64,000 nucleotides of DNA from JAZUCL01 sp045639125 (GCA_045639125.1 JAZUCL010000015.1:29676-93675); one strand, 5' to 3'; positions 8,254 to 17,941 are shown, counted from the first letter of the stretch. A program made the numbers and translations. Notes: a model not told the origin generated them from the sequence alone.

Positions 8254-8769
8254 TTGAAAAGCACATCAAAACTAACTTATAGTGCACTTCTTGTCGGATT
8301 GTCTGTGGTATTTATGTGGCTTAGTGCCTTTTTCCCGACTCTTAGTTTGACGATAGTTGCAGTAGCAGGAATCTTAATAATTTCCGTTTTAATTGAATGT
8401 GGATATCGTTATGCAATACTTACCTATTTTGCCGTGTCTATTTTATCTCTTTTACTTGTTACTGACAGAGTAAATGTAGTATTCTATATCTTCATTCTCG
8501 GAAGTTATCCAATTATAAAAAGTGTATTTGAACGTATTAAAATAAGTTATTTGTCCTATATAATTAAACTTTTATATTGTATTTTGTTACTTATTGTGCT
8601 ATACTTATTCTTCAAAGGAATAGTTAGCGAATTTATACCTACAAATTTTTCTTTACTTCCGACATTGCTTATTGGTGGTTTAGTTTTCTTTGTTGTATAT
8701 GACATGGCTTTGACAAAACTTGTTGTATACTATTTGCAATTTATTCACCCAAAACTTAAACGATTTTAA
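8254..8769 (+). CDS. Uncharacterised five- or six-pass membrane protein
   Basis: A 171-residue very hydrophobic protein with five or six membrane helices and no recognised catalytic motif. The start is TTG at 8254, supported by GGAGG at 8240-8244 at nine-base spacing; the next ATG would remove the first helix. It lies 15 bases after the J-domain gene and is probably the third gene of that unit. The size and topology recall small S-component-like or YbbR-region membrane proteins, but I cannot assign a family. Confidence 0.7.
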   Translation: MKSTSKLTYSALLVGLSVVFMWLSAFFPTLSLTIVAVAGILIISVLIECGYRYAILTYFAVSILSLLLVTDRVNVVFYIFILGSYPIIKSVFERIKISYLSYIIKLLYCILLLIVLYLFFKGIVSEFIPTNFSLLPTLLIGGLVFFVVYDMALTKLVVYYLQFIHPKLKRF

Positions 8770-8806
8770 TTTCAGTTGTCAAAGACAACGAAAGGATTGA
8801 TTACTT

Positions 8807-9685
8807 ATGATAAAAAGCATGACCGGATACGGCAGAGCAATAGGCGAATATTCAGGTAGAAGTATCACCGTTGAGGTGCGTAGTGTAAACCACAGATATT
8901 TCGATTGCACAGTCAAAACATCTCGGTTCTATACTTTTTTAGAAGACCCAATTAAGAAGGCAACTCAAAATATTGTGTCACGTGGTAAAATTGACGTTTT
9001 CGTTACTATTGATAACAGTCAGTCTGATGATGTTGAGGTAAAACTCAATCGCCATGTTTTTGAGGCTTACTTAAACGGATTGCGAGAGATGTGTCATGAG
9101 TACTCTTTACATGACGATTTATCTGCTCTTGGACTTGCTCGTATGCCTGAAGTTTTTTCTATTGAGAAGAAAGAGGCTGATGCACAGGAATTAACAAGAG
9201 ATGTACTTAATGTTTTAACATCTGCTCTTTCAGATTTTACGTCCATGCGTACTGTTGAGGGTGCAAAACTTTATGACGATATAATGGGACGTGTAAATAC
9301 AATTTCCAGTGCCGTTGACTATATAGAAACTCTTTCTGCTGCATCTGAGGCAGAGTACAGAGTAAAACTTGAAACACGTATTCGTGAACTGTTAGGTGCG
9401 GCACAACCTGATGAGAGTCGTATTTTAACAGAAGTTGCAATTTTTGCCGATCGTGTTGCAATCGATGAGGAGATAGTAAGACTCCGCAGTCATTTAGTAC
9501 AGTTAGGTAATATGCTAAAAGAGGATATTCCTGTCGGCAGAAAACTTGATTTTCTCGTTCAAGAATTAAATCGTGAAACGAACACAATTGGTTCTAAGGC
9601 AAATAATATTGACATTACACGTACAGTTGTTGATATTAAGTCAGAAATTGAAAAGATAAGAGAACAAGTTCAAAATATTGAATAG
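8807..9685 (+). CDS. yicC: YicC/YloC family endoribonuclease
   Basis: A 292-residue protein beginning MIKSMTGYGRA, the hallmark of YicC/YloC. The N-terminal domain (about 1-155) and the C-terminal DUF1732-type helical domain (about 205-292, with FLVQELNRETNTIGSKAN) are both complete. The family is reported as an RNase that participates in RNA turnover. It heads the conserved yicC-remA-gmk-rpoZ-priA series typical of Firmicutes, and AAAGGA sits upstream. Length is normal. Confidence 0.93.
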   Translation: MIKSMTGYGRAIGEYSGRSITVEVRSVNHRYFDCTVKTSRFYTFLEDPIKKATQNIVSRGKIDVFVTIDNSQSDDVEVKLNRHVFEAYLNGLREMCHEYSLHDDLSALGLARMPEVFSIEKKEADAQELTRDVLNVLTSALSDFTSMRTVEGAKLYDDIMGRVNTISSAVDYIETLSAASEAEYRVKLETRIRELLGAAQPDESRILTEVAIFADRVAIDEEIVRLRSHLVQLGNMLKEDIPVGRKLDFLVQELNRETNTIGSKANNIDITRTVVDIKSEIEKIREQVQNIE

Positions 9686-9697
9686 GATGTGTAGAAG

Positions 9698-9976
9698 ATG
9701 AAACTTATCAATATTGGCTTTGGTAATATGGTATCTGCAAGCCGTCTTGTTGCAATAGTTAGCCCTGAATCAGCACCTATTAAGCGTATCATTCAAGAGG
9801 CTCGTGACAAGGGTGTTTTGATTGATGCAACATACGGCAGACGTACTCGTGCAGTTATTGTAATGGATAGTGACCATGTTGTATTGTCTGCAATTCAGCC
9901 GGAAACAGTTGCAAATCGTCTTTACAACCATGATGATTCTGTTTCAGATGAGGAGTTTGACGAAGATGACGAATGA
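9698..9976 (+). CDS. remA: RemA/DUF370 family DNA-binding regulator
   Basis: A 92-residue protein. The core MKLINIGFGNMVSASR and the segment ATYGRRTRAVIVMDS identify RemA (DUF370), in Bacillus an activator of biofilm-matrix genes that wraps DNA as an oligomer. An acidic C-terminal tail (about 80-92) is present. It sits between yicC and gmk, the standard location, and its last codons contain the gmk start, overlapping by 11 bases. Whether it controls matrix genes here cannot be seen. Confidence 0.93.
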   Translation: MKLINIGFGNMVSASRLVAIVSPESAPIKRIIQEARDKGVLIDATYGRRTRAVIVMDSDHVVLSAIQPETVANRLYNHDDSVSDEEFDEDDE

Positions 9977-10562
9977 ACGAGGAACCCTTATTGTATTTAC
10001 CGGTCCATCGGGTGTCGGTAAGGGCACTGTTCTAAATGAGTTTAAGGCACTTGGCAATAAATATTTTTGTTCCATTTCAGCCGCAACTCGTTTGCCACGT
10101 CCCGGTGAGGTAAATGGAGTAAACTATCATTTTATGTCTGTTTCAGACTTTGAAACGATGATCTTGGAAAATAAACTTTTAGAATATGCAAAATATGTTG
10201 ACAACTATTACGGAACACCAAGTGAGCCTGTATACAAGAACTTAGAAAATGGTGTCGACGTAATATTAGAAATTGAAACTGATGGGGCAATGCAAATTCG
10301 CAACAAGTGTCCGGAAGCAGTTTTGGTATTTGTTGCACCACCGTCAGTTGAAGAACTTCGCCGACGCCTTTGCGGACGTGGCACTGAAAGTGCTGCATTG
10401 ATTGAAAAACGTATGTCAGTAGCCTTAGATGAACTTAAAAAGGCTAATTTGTTTGACTATATTATTGTCAACGAGAATGCTTGCGATGCTGCTGTTGATT
10501 TACAGTCAATCATTCGTGCAGAGCGTTGTAAAATGTCACGGCGTATTCATGTAATAGAATAA
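9966..10562 (+). CDS. gmk: Guanylate kinase
   Basis: A 198-residue nucleotide kinase that converts GMP to GDP using ATP. The P-loop FTGPSGVGKGT lies at about residues 10-20 and the GMP-binding region with SAATRLPRPGE at about 36-46. I chose ATG 9966, inside the end of remA, with AGGAG ten bases upstream; the longer open frame from 9870 lies wholly within remA and is spurious. Essential housekeeping gene in its usual position before rpoZ. Confidence 0.95.
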   Translation: MTNERGTLIVFTGPSGVGKGTVLNEFKALGNKYFCSISAATRLPRPGEVNGVNYHFMSVSDFETMILENKLLEYAKYVDNYYGTPSEPVYKNLENGVDVILEIETDGAMQIRNKCPEAVLVFVAPPSVEELRRRLCGRGTESAALIEKRMSVALDELKKANLFDYIIVNENACDAAVDLQSIIRAERCKMSRRIHVIE

Positions 10563-10583
10563 AATTTGAAAGGAATAAATATT

Positions 10584-10814
10584 ATGCTTAATCCGTCTAT
10601 GTCCAAATTATTCGCTAAAATCGACAACACGTATCTTCTTGTAAATGCTGCTGCAAAGCGTGCTCGTTCTATTTCACAGCAGGCCGAGGACAGTGGTGAG
10701 CCGTTAAAGGAAAAGGCAGTTACTCTTGCTCTCAAAGATATTGCCAATGGTACAGTTGGTATTCATCAAACTACGCAGTCGCAAGACTACATTGACGAGT
10801 CTGAAATCGGATAA
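10584..10814 (+). CDS. rpoZ: RNA polymerase omega subunit
   Basis: A 76-residue protein with the omega core: a start-proximal segment about a lysine-rich turn (SKLFAKIDNTYLLVNAAAKRARSI, shown here only by its pieces AKIDNTYLLV and KRARSI) and KAVTLALKDI (about residues 48-57). It helps assemble beta-prime. The ATG at 10584 has AAAGGA ten bases upstream; an in-frame TTG at 10566 is less likely. A strong terminator follows, closing the yicC-to-rpoZ unit. Confidence 0.93.
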   Translation: MLNPSMSKLFAKIDNTYLLVNAAAKRARSISQQAEDSGEPLKEKAVTLALKDIANGTVGIHQTTQSQDYIDESEIG

Positions 10815-10826
10815 TTGACTTACATT

Positions 10827-10862
10827 GCAATAACCTCGCCGTGCGGGGTTATTGCTTGTTTA
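10827..10862 (+). terminator. Intrinsic terminator after rpoZ
   Basis: GCAATAACC (10827-10835) pairs perfectly with GGTTATTGC (10847-10855), with additional C-G pairs in the loop, followed by a T-rich run. It separates rpoZ from priA. Confidence 0.85.
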
Positions 10863-10897
10863 GTTTTATCGAATGTTTAATGTGAGGAGGGGAGACT

Positions 10898-13345
10898 TTG
10901 GGTGATAGACAGATAGTTCGTGTTGCAGTTGATACAACTGCGTTAATGGTTGACAAGGGATATGACTATCTTGTTCCACCGCAAATGACAGATATTAAAG
11001 TCGGACAACGTGTGCTCGTACCTTTTGGTCGTGGTAACAAGTTGACCGAAGCACTTGTCATATCGTTTCCCGAAACGTCCTCGTTTAAGAAATTAAAATA
11101 TTTAGACTCAATACTTGATACTGAACCTATTCTTGATGACAAAGGTATTAAACTTGCCTTTCATGTTCGTGACAGGTCGTTTTCCACCCTTTACAGCGTT
11201 GTTCGTGCTATGGTTCCTATCCAGTTTTGGTTTAAGGGCAGTCAAAGTTACATTCGCTCCCACGCTTTTGACGAAAATAAACTTCGTACCCTCTTTTCAC
11301 AAGATGAATCAATAATTAAACTTATTGACTACTTTTGTGTAAATGACTCTATTCCGGACGGTAAATCTCTTGAAGAAATTCTTGGTTATCGTGTCACTCC
11401 ATCTATTATAAATCGTCTTAAAAGTGAAAATATTTTGACAGAAACGACTGTTATCCGACAATCAGTACAAGGAAAGACAAGAAAGTTATATTCACTTTCT
11501 GACGATGGTTTTGAGGCGTTTGGCAGTAATTTATTAAAGAGTAGCGGACGGAATAAAGTTGCGGAATTTTTGTTTTCAGTGGGACAGGCATCTGAAAAGG
11601 AAATTATATATTTCACAGGTGTTTCAAAAAGTGTTATATCTGAGATGGTAAAACGCTCTTATTTAACTACTCAGGATATGGAAGTGTTAAGACGCCCATT
11701 ACCTGAAACAATTTCTTCTCGCCAGGAGTTTTTACTAAATGATCAGCAACACACGGCGTATGACGGACTGTGTAAACTTGTTGATGAAAATAAAGCGTCT
11801 TGTTCATTACTTCATGGTGTAACCGGAAGTGGTAAGACGCAGGTATACATGAAACTTCTTGACCATGTAATTTCAAGTGGCAAACGTGGACTTGTTCTTG
11901 TACCTGAAATTGCTTTGACGACACAACTACTCCAGAAATTCTATTCCTATTTTAACGGTAAGATTGCTGTTTTACACAGTGCTCTTTCCGTTGGTGAGAG
12001 ATATGACGAGTGGAGGAGAATTAGACGTGGTGACGTTGATGTAGTGCTTGGTACGAGAAGTGCTGTATTTGCACCTGTTGACAATATCGGAGTAATTATT
12101 GTCGATGAAGAACATGAACATACGTATCGTTCAGATATGATGCCACGATATCATGCAATAGACGTTGCAAAATACAGATGCATACAGGAAAAATCTCTCT
12201 TAATTCTCGGTTCAGCAACGCCGAGTGTAGAGAGTATGTATAAGGCTCATAGCGGTGTATACGCTTATTTTTCCCTTACGGATAGGTACGGTGAGGCACT
12301 ACTGCCACGAGTAATTGTAAGTGATACGAAACTTGCATATAAACAGGGACTTCCCGGAATAATATGCCCCGAACTCCGTACTCTTTTATCGCAAACATTA
12401 AGCCGTGGTGAGCAGGCGATACTTCTCATTAACCGCAGAGGAACTGGAAAGCACCTTATTTGTATGGGTTGCGGTTATATTCCCATGTGCCCAAACTGTT
12501 CTGTGACGTTAAAATATCACGCAGTCAACGGACGACTTATTTGCCACCATTGCGGATACTCACAGCCGACAATTTCTGTTTGCCCTGAATGTGGAAGTAA
12601 GAGTTTAACTTCTGTTGGAATTGGTACACAACTTGTAGAAAAAACTGTGTTGGATATGTTTCCTAACGTATCTGTTATTCGTATGGATAGCGATACCACG
12701 TCTGGAAAAAACTCCCATGAAGCACTTATCTCGAGTTTTGGACGAGGGGAGGCACAAGTGCTTGTTGGCACACAGATGATAGCAAAAGGACTTGATTTTC
12801 CAAACGTAACTTTATGTGCTGTAATTGATGCAGACTCTTCCTTATACTCAGGGGATTATCGTGGTGCAGAGCAAGCATTAGCAATGTTACTTCAATTGAC
12901 CGGTCGTGCAGGGCGTGGTACAAAACCCGGTATTGCTGTAATTCAAACTGCGACTCCAACAAATTTTGTTGTTACTGCGGCACGAAAACAGGATTACCTC
13001 ATGTTCTATGAACAGGAACTTGATATTCGCCGTTCACTTAGACAACCTCCATTTTCAAAACTTGTTACATTGACAATTACCGGTACAATTGATATGGAAG
13101 CGTATAAGGCGGCAGTACGTGTTCACTCACAACTTAGGCGGATTGTTAAATCTAAAAACTTACCGTTTGACGTATTAGGTCCCGCTCCTGCTGATGTGCA
13201 GAAATTAAATAACACTTACCGCTACTGTGTTACTTTGAGAGGTACAGACAGCCGTGAACTTAGGGATACAGTATGGGAAGTTTTATTGACTTATCAAGCA
13301 AAATTCTACGGCAAAACATCTATTTTTGCCGATTCAAATGTGTAA
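10898..13345 (+). CDS. priA: Primosomal replication restart helicase PriA
   Basis: An 815-residue superfamily 2 helicase that reloads the replisome at stalled forks. After the N-terminal DNA-binding region come the Walker A loop GVTGSGKTQ (about residues 307-315), the DEEH box (about 402-405) and a cysteine-rich zinc insertion (about 522-568, CMGC, CPNC, CHHC, CPEC), followed by helicase motifs with GTQMIAKGLDFP and QLTGRAGRG. The start is TTG at 10898 with a strong GGAGGGGAG-like site. All key residues are intact and the length is normal (around 730-830). Confidence 0.96.
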   Translation: MGDRQIVRVAVDTTALMVDKGYDYLVPPQMTDIKVGQRVLVPFGRGNKLTEALVISFPETSSFKKLKYLDSILDTEPILDDKGIKLAFHVRDRSFSTLYSVVRAMVPIQFWFKGSQSYIRSHAFDENKLRTLFSQDESIIKLIDYFCVNDSIPDGKSLEEILGYRVTPSIINRLKSENILTETTVIRQSVQGKTRKLYSLSDDGFEAFGSNLLKSSGRNKVAEFLFSVGQASEKEIIYFTGVSKSVISEMVKRSYLTTQDMEVLRRPLPETISSRQEFLLNDQQHTAYDGLCKLVDENKASCSLLHGVTGSGKTQVYMKLLDHVISSGKRGLVLVPEIALTTQLLQKFYSYFNGKIAVLHSALSVGERYDEWRRIRRGDVDVVLGTRSAVFAPVDNIGVIIVDEEHEHTYRSDMMPRYHAIDVAKYRCIQEKSLLILGSATPSVESMYKAHSGVYAYFSLTDRYGEALLPRVIVSDTKLAYKQGLPGIICPELRTLLSQTLSRGEQAILLINRRGTGKHLICMGCGYIPMCPNCSVTLKYHAVNGRLICHHCGYSQPTISVCPECGSKSLTSVGIGTQLVEKTVLDMFPNVSVIRMDSDTTSGKNSHEALISSFGRGEAQVLVGTQMIAKGLDFPNVTLCAVIDADSSLYSGDYRGAEQALAMLLQLTGRAGRGTKPGIAVIQTATPTNFVVTAARKQDYLMFYEQELDIRRSLRQPPFSKLVTLTITGTIDMEAYKAAVRVHSQLRRIVKSKNLPFDVLGPAPADVQKLNNTYRYCVTLRGTDSRELRDTVWEVLLTYQAKFYGKTSIFADSNV

Positions 13346-13358
13346 TTGAGGTGTTTTT

Positions 13359-13817
13359 ATGGCTATTAGAAATATTGTAACTAAGGGTGACGATATTTTA
13401 TCTAAGAAAACTCGCCCTGTTGAAAAGTTCGATGAAAAGTTATCTCAACTTATTGACGATATGATTCAGACAATGCATAAAGCCGAGGGTGTCGGACTTG
13501 CTGCTCCGCAGGTGGGTATTCTTCGAAGTGTTGTTATAATTGAACCTGAACAGGGAAATCCAATCCCCCTTGTAAATCCTGAAATACTTTCAGCCGAGGG
13601 TGAGGAAGAGGGACAAGAAGGCTGTTTAAGTATCCCTGGTATTTACGGAACGGTAAAACGTCCTAAAAAGGTTGTTGTAAAGGCACAAAATAAAGACGGA
13701 AAGTCATTCAAGATGACGGCTGAGGGATTTGCTGCCCGTGTTATTTGCCATGAACTTGATCATTTACAAGGTGTTTTGTTTGACTCAAAGGCTTATAACC
13801 TTGATGAACAGGCGTAA
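13359..13817 (+). CDS. def: Peptide deformylase
   Basis: A 152-residue metalloenzyme removing the N-formyl group from nascent proteins. All three motifs are present: GVGLAAPQVG (about residues 45-54), EGCLSIPG (about 88-95) and HELDH (about 129-133), which supply the Cys and two His metal ligands. It is paired with fmt, the opposing formylation enzyme, as usual, and lies 13 bases after priA. GAGGTG precedes the ATG. Confidence 0.96.
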   Translation: MAIRNIVTKGDDILSKKTRPVEKFDEKLSQLIDDMIQTMHKAEGVGLAAPQVGILRSVVIIEPEQGNPIPLVNPEILSAEGEEEGQEGCLSIPGIYGTVKRPKKVVVKAQNKDGKSFKMTAEGFAARVICHELDHLQGVLFDSKAYNLDEQA

Positions 13818-13854
13818 TTTTAGAATAATACAACTAAGTGGAGATGAGAGTTAA

Positions 13855-14784
13855 TTGAAAATCTTATACATGGGTACTCCTGACTTTGCAGTAAAGCCCC
13901 TTAAAGCATTGATTGATGCAGGTCACGAAATTGTAGGTGTATTCACTCAACCTGACAAGCCAAAAGGTAGAGGGATGAAACTTGCGTTTTCTCCTGTTAA
14001 AGAGTGTGCATTAGAGCATAATATTGAGGTTTTTCAGCCTGAAACAATGAAAAATCATGCTGTTGAGGGATTACTTAATGAATTAAACCCTGATTTAATA
14101 GCGGTTGTCGCTTATGGAAAACTCTTACCCGGATATGTACTGCGTTTTCCAAAGTACGGCTGCATCAATGTGCATGGCTCACTATTACCTAAATATCGTG
14201 GTGCAGGCCCTATTCAATGGGCGGTTATCAACGGAGAAACTGTTACAGGTGTTACAACAATGTATATGGGACGTGAACTTGACGCAGGCGACATACTCCT
14301 AAAGTCAGAACTTCAAATTGGTGCTGATGATACTGCAGAGGTTGTATATGATAAGTTAAGTGATATGGGTGCAGACCTTCTTGTAGAAACTGTATCAGCA
14401 CTTAAAAGTGGAACGATAACTCCAATACCACAAGATAGTTCTCTTGCTACCTATGCTCCGATGCTTACAAAGGATACAGGCAGAATTGATTGGAATAAAT
14501 CTTCAAAGTCTATTTATGACCTTGCAAGAGGAACTTATCCATGGCCCGGAGCCTTTTCTACCATCGGCGATGATATATACAAACTCTTTGGTATAAAAAT
14601 GACAGGTGAAACATCAAACTTACCGGCAGGCAGTATTCGCAACGCTGACAAGGACGGATTTTATATAGTCTGCGGTGATGGCGGTGTACTTTTGATTCGT
14701 GAATTGCAAGCACCTGGAAAACGCCGTATGGCTGCTGCTGACTTCTTTAGAGGTCATGAGTTATTTAAGAAATTTGACAACTGA
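13855..14784 (+). CDS. fmt: Methionyl-tRNA formyltransferase
   Basis: A 309-residue enzyme that formylates initiator Met-tRNA. The N-terminal folate-dependent domain starts KILYMGTPDFA and contains VVAYGKLLP and NVHGSLLPKYRGAGPIQWA (about residues 98-122) with the catalytic Asn-His-Asp set. A C-terminal tRNA-binding domain covers about 205-309. The start codon is TTG at 13855, supported by GGAG at 13840-13843 and by alignment of the first residues with the family. It lies 37 bases after def. Confidence 0.95.
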   Translation: MKILYMGTPDFAVKPLKALIDAGHEIVGVFTQPDKPKGRGMKLAFSPVKECALEHNIEVFQPETMKNHAVEGLLNELNPDLIAVVAYGKLLPGYVLRFPKYGCINVHGSLLPKYRGAGPIQWAVINGETVTGVTTMYMGRELDAGDILLKSELQIGADDTAEVVYDKLSDMGADLLVETVSALKSGTITPIPQDSSLATYAPMLTKDTGRIDWNKSSKSIYDLARGTYPWPGAFSTIGDDIYKLFGIKMTGETSNLPAGSIRNADKDGFYIVCGDGGVLLIRELQAPGKRRMAAADFFRGHELFKKFDN

Positions 14785-14801
14785 TTTTTGAAAGGAAAGT
14801 T

Positions 14802-16118
14802 ATGACAAGAGATGTCGTACTATCTGCACTTCTTGCCGTTAATAGCGGTGTCGGTGCAGATTCCGCATTAAATACTGCGGTTAAGAAAGCAGGGCTTGAT
14901 AGACGTGATACTGCACTTTGTTACGCCCTTTGCTATGGTGTACTTCAAAAACGATATAAACTTGATTCTCTGATTTTAAGTGTATCGTCGTTAAAGAGAA
15001 ATAAAATTGCACCAAAAGTTATGGAAATACTTAGAATTGGTGCTTACCAGATGTTTTACATGGATAAAATACCTCATAGTGCGGCAGTTAATGAGTCAGT
15101 AAAACTTGCACGTAAGCACACTAATCCACGTGCTGCAGGATTTGTTAATGCTGTCTTAAGACGATTAAGTGCTAATGCAAACGATGGTGTTTTAGAAACG
15201 TCAAGAGATGATTTGACAAACTATCTTAGTATTGAACTTAGTTTCCCTGTATGGTTTACAGACTACATGAGAAAAGCACTGGGTGATTTTGATGCTGAAA
15301 AGTTTTTACGTGCGTCAAATATATCACCTGTTGCTACTGCTCGGCTAAATACTCTTGTTTGTGATATTAAGCGTGGTAAGGAAATTCTTTCATCACAAAA
15401 TATTGAGGTTGTAGACAGCCAATTTTCACCTGAAATAGTCTATCTGCCAAACCTTGGCAATCCTGATGATGTTGCCGCTTTTCGTGACGGTGTATTTACC
15501 ATTCAGGATGCTGCATCTCAGTTTTGTGTATATGCGTTATCTCCGTCAAAAAACAGCACAATTCTTGATGTGTGTGCAGCGCCCGGTGGCAAGTCATTTG
15601 CTTGTGCAGCGGCTACCGAAAATACAGCGGATATCCGTTCATTTGACATTTCTTCATCAAAACTTGAGGCGATGGAGTCAAATGCAATAAGGCTTGGTGT
15701 AACTTCAATGCGAATTGCCTGTATGGACGCATCTCAGCACGTATCTGCTCTTGAAAATACTGCGGATTTTCTATTGTGCGATGTACCATGTTCAGGTTTT
15801 GGCGTTATTAGAAAGAAGCCTGATATTCGATACAAAAATTATGAGGATATATTAAAACTACCCGAATTACAGTATTCAATTCTTGAAAACGTATCAACTT
15901 ATGTAAAAAGTGGTGGTACTCTTGTGTATTCCACTTGCACTGTTTTGCGTGAGGAAAATGAAGATATTATAAACCGCTTTTTACTTAATAATTCACAGTT
16001 TCATTTAGAGTCTTTTACTTTGCCAAGTATTGGTGATGTTGAGAGTGGTTATATCACTCTGTATCCACATATTCATAATACTGACGGTTTTTTCATTGCA
16101 AAATTGCGTAAAAAATAA
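14802..16118 (+). CDS. rsmB: 16S rRNA (cytosine-967-C5)-methyltransferase RsmB
   Basis: A 438-residue protein with an N-terminal NusB-like RNA-binding domain (about 1-140) and a Rossmann methyltransferase domain. It has the SAM-binding segment DVCAAPGGKS (about residues 256-265), the catalytic-cysteine motif DVPCSGFGVIRKKPDIR (about 327-343), and YSTCTVLREEN near 376. It methylates 16S rRNA. AAAGGA precedes the ATG and it continues the def-fmt-rsmB-rlmN run. Confidence 0.95.
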   Translation: MTRDVVLSALLAVNSGVGADSALNTAVKKAGLDRRDTALCYALCYGVLQKRYKLDSLILSVSSLKRNKIAPKVMEILRIGAYQMFYMDKIPHSAAVNESVKLARKHTNPRAAGFVNAVLRRLSANANDGVLETSRDDLTNYLSIELSFPVWFTDYMRKALGDFDAEKFLRASNISPVATARLNTLVCDIKRGKEILSSQNIEVVDSQFSPEIVYLPNLGNPDDVAAFRDGVFTIQDAASQFCVYALSPSKNSTILDVCAAPGGKSFACAAATENTADIRSFDISSSKLEAMESNAIRLGVTSMRIACMDASQHVSALENTADFLLCDVPCSGFGVIRKKPDIRYKNYEDILKLPELQYSILENVSTYVKSGGTLVYSTCTVLREENEDIINRFLLNNSQFHLESFTLPSIGDVESGYITLYPHIHNTDGFFIAKLRKK

Positions 16119-16136
16119 TTTTTAGGAGGTGTTATC

Positions 16137-17162
16137 ATGGAAAACTTGCGTGACTATTCTATAAGCGAATTGGCTGCTATTCTTAAGAACCTTGGGGAGC
16201 CAGCGTATCGTGCAAGGCAGTTATTTAAGTGGTTGCACCTTGCAGTGTCAAATTATGATGAAATGACGGATATCCCGAAATCTTTAAGAGAGAAGTTACG
16301 TCAAACATACACGATAGCAGCACCTACTCTTATTAAACGTCAAATTTCAAAAGATGGTACGAGAAAGTATCTGTGGCAACTGTCTGACGGCAACTGTGTT
16401 GAAAGTGTTTTAATGTGCTATAAGCATGGTTACAGTATCTGTGTTTCTACACAAGTGGGTTGTCGTATGGGTTGTGTATTTTGTGCATCTACAAAAGGCG
16501 GACTTGTACGCAATTTAACTCCAGGTGAGATATTAGACGAGGTTCTGTTCGTTGGTAAAGAGGCAGGGGTTCGTATATCAAATATTGTTTTGATGGGTAC
16601 AGGAGAACCTCTTGACAATATGAAAAATGTAGTCAAATTTTTAGAACTTGTGAATGCACCTGAGGGCTTAAATATCGGACAACGTCATATCTCCTTGTCA
16701 ACAAGCGGACTTTGTGATAAAATAGATATGTTAGCAGACCTTAAACTGCAAATAACTCTTTCCGTGTCACTTCATGCTCCATTTGATCGACTTCGTGATG
16801 ACATTATGCCCGTCAATAAAGCATATAACATAGAAAGATTGATGGCAAGTTGTGACAGATATCTAAAATTAACAGGCAGACGAATTTCTTTTGAGTATGC
16901 CATGATTCGTGATTTAAATGATACTTTGGAATGTGCTGAACGTCTTGCAGATTATGTAAAAGGGTCTATAAACCATATAAACCTAATTCCACTTAACAGT
17001 ATTGATGAAAGTCCGTTAAAACCTTCATTACCTGAAACAGTGGAAAAGTTCAAATCAATTTTAGAAAAACGAGGCGTTACCACAACTGTGCGTAGACAAC
17101 TTGGCTATGACATAGATGCATCATGTGGTCAGTTACGAAGAAAGTATGAGAATTTGAATTAG
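16137..17162 (+). CDS. rlmN: Dual-specificity 23S rRNA/tRNA m2A methyltransferase RlmN
   Basis: A 341-residue radical SAM enzyme that methylates adenosine 2503 of 23S rRNA. The 4Fe-4S motif CRMGCVFCAS (CxxxCxxC, about residues 108-117) is preceded by VSTQVG, and the C-terminal cysteine needed for the methyl-transfer mechanism is within ASCGQLR (about 329-335). AGGAGGTG at the ribosome site is nearly perfect. It sits directly before prpC-prkC as in most Firmicutes. Confidence 0.96.
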   Translation: MENLRDYSISELAAILKNLGEPAYRARQLFKWLHLAVSNYDEMTDIPKSLREKLRQTYTIAAPTLIKRQISKDGTRKYLWQLSDGNCVESVLMCYKHGYSICVSTQVGCRMGCVFCASTKGGLVRNLTPGEILDEVLFVGKEAGVRISNIVLMGTGEPLDNMKNVVKFLELVNAPEGLNIGQRHISLSTSGLCDKIDMLADLKLQITLSVSLHAPFDRLRDDIMPVNKAYNIERLMASCDRYLKLTGRRISFEYAMIRDLNDTLECAERLADYVKGSINHINLIPLNSIDESPLKPSLPETVEKFKSILEKRGVTTTVRRQLGYDIDASCGQLRRKYENLN

Positions 17163-17199
17163 CATAACAGATATAATGACATTATAAAGAGGTGAGGAT

Positions 17200-17940
17200 A
17201 TGAAGGCTTTTGGTTTAACCGATGTCGGCAAGGTTAGAACAAATAATCAAGATACATATTTTTGTAGCATTCTAACAAAAGAACAACAGGCAATTTTTGT
17301 TGTCTGTGACGGCATGGGCGGTGCACAGGCAGGAAATGTTGCAAGCGAACTTGCAACGCAAGTTTTTACAGAACATATTAAACAGCATATTCGCCCACAG
17401 ATGAGCAGAAAATATATGGCCTCTGTTTTACGAAATGCTGTGACTTTTGCAAACTATGAAACGTATCATAAATCTAACTCGTCAGATGAATTTGCAGGTA
17501 TGGGCACTACTCTTGTCGGCGGCATTTTATGTGATGATTTTGGTTTAGTTGCCAATGTAGGTGATAGCAGATTATATATGTGGAATGGAAATACTCTGAC
17601 ACGAGTTACAAAAGACCATTCACTTGTTGAAGAAATGCTTGAACGTGGTGAGATAACGCATGAGCAGGCACAGATTCATCCTCACAAAAATTTGATTACG
17701 AGAGCATTGGGAACTGACCGCAAAGTTGAGGCAGATTTCTTTGACATACAAAACGAAGATCCGTTTACTCTGCTTCTTTGCTCAGATGGACTTACAAACC
17801 TTGTAAGTGACAACGAAATTGCACAGCATCTTGCAATGGACGAATCTCTTGAGGACATTTGCATAAAACTTGTTGATTTGGCAAATTCTCGTGGTGGATA
17901 TGACAATATAACTGTACTTCTTATTTCCAAGGAGGATTAA
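17200..17940 (+). CDS. prpC: PP2C-family Ser/Thr protein phosphatase
   Basis: A 246-residue metal-dependent phosphatase that opposes the adjacent kinase. Metal-binding motifs are intact: DVGKVRTNNQD (about residues 8-18), VCDGMGGA (about 35-42), ANVGDSRLY (about 118-126) and CSDGLTNLV (about 194-202), plus YDNITVL at the end. An AGAGGTGAGG site precedes the ATG. Its stop is one base from the prkC start, giving a tightly coupled phosphatase-kinase pair. Confidence 0.95.
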   Translation: MKAFGLTDVGKVRTNNQDTYFCSILTKEQQAIFVVCDGMGGAQAGNVASELATQVFTEHIKQHIRPQMSRKYMASVLRNAVTFANYETYHKSNSSDEFAGMGTTLVGGILCDDFGLVANVGDSRLYMWNGNTLTRVTKDHSLVEEMLERGEITHEQAQIHPHKNLITRALGTDRKVEADFFDIQNEDPFTLLLCSDGLTNLVSDNEIAQHLAMDESLEDICIKLVDLANSRGGYDNITVLLISKED

Positions 17941-17941
17941 C

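Noticed and set aside
9870..9965. Longer N-terminus for guanylate kinase
   Set aside because: It lies wholly inside remA; the P-loop position and the AGGAG site support the start at 9966.
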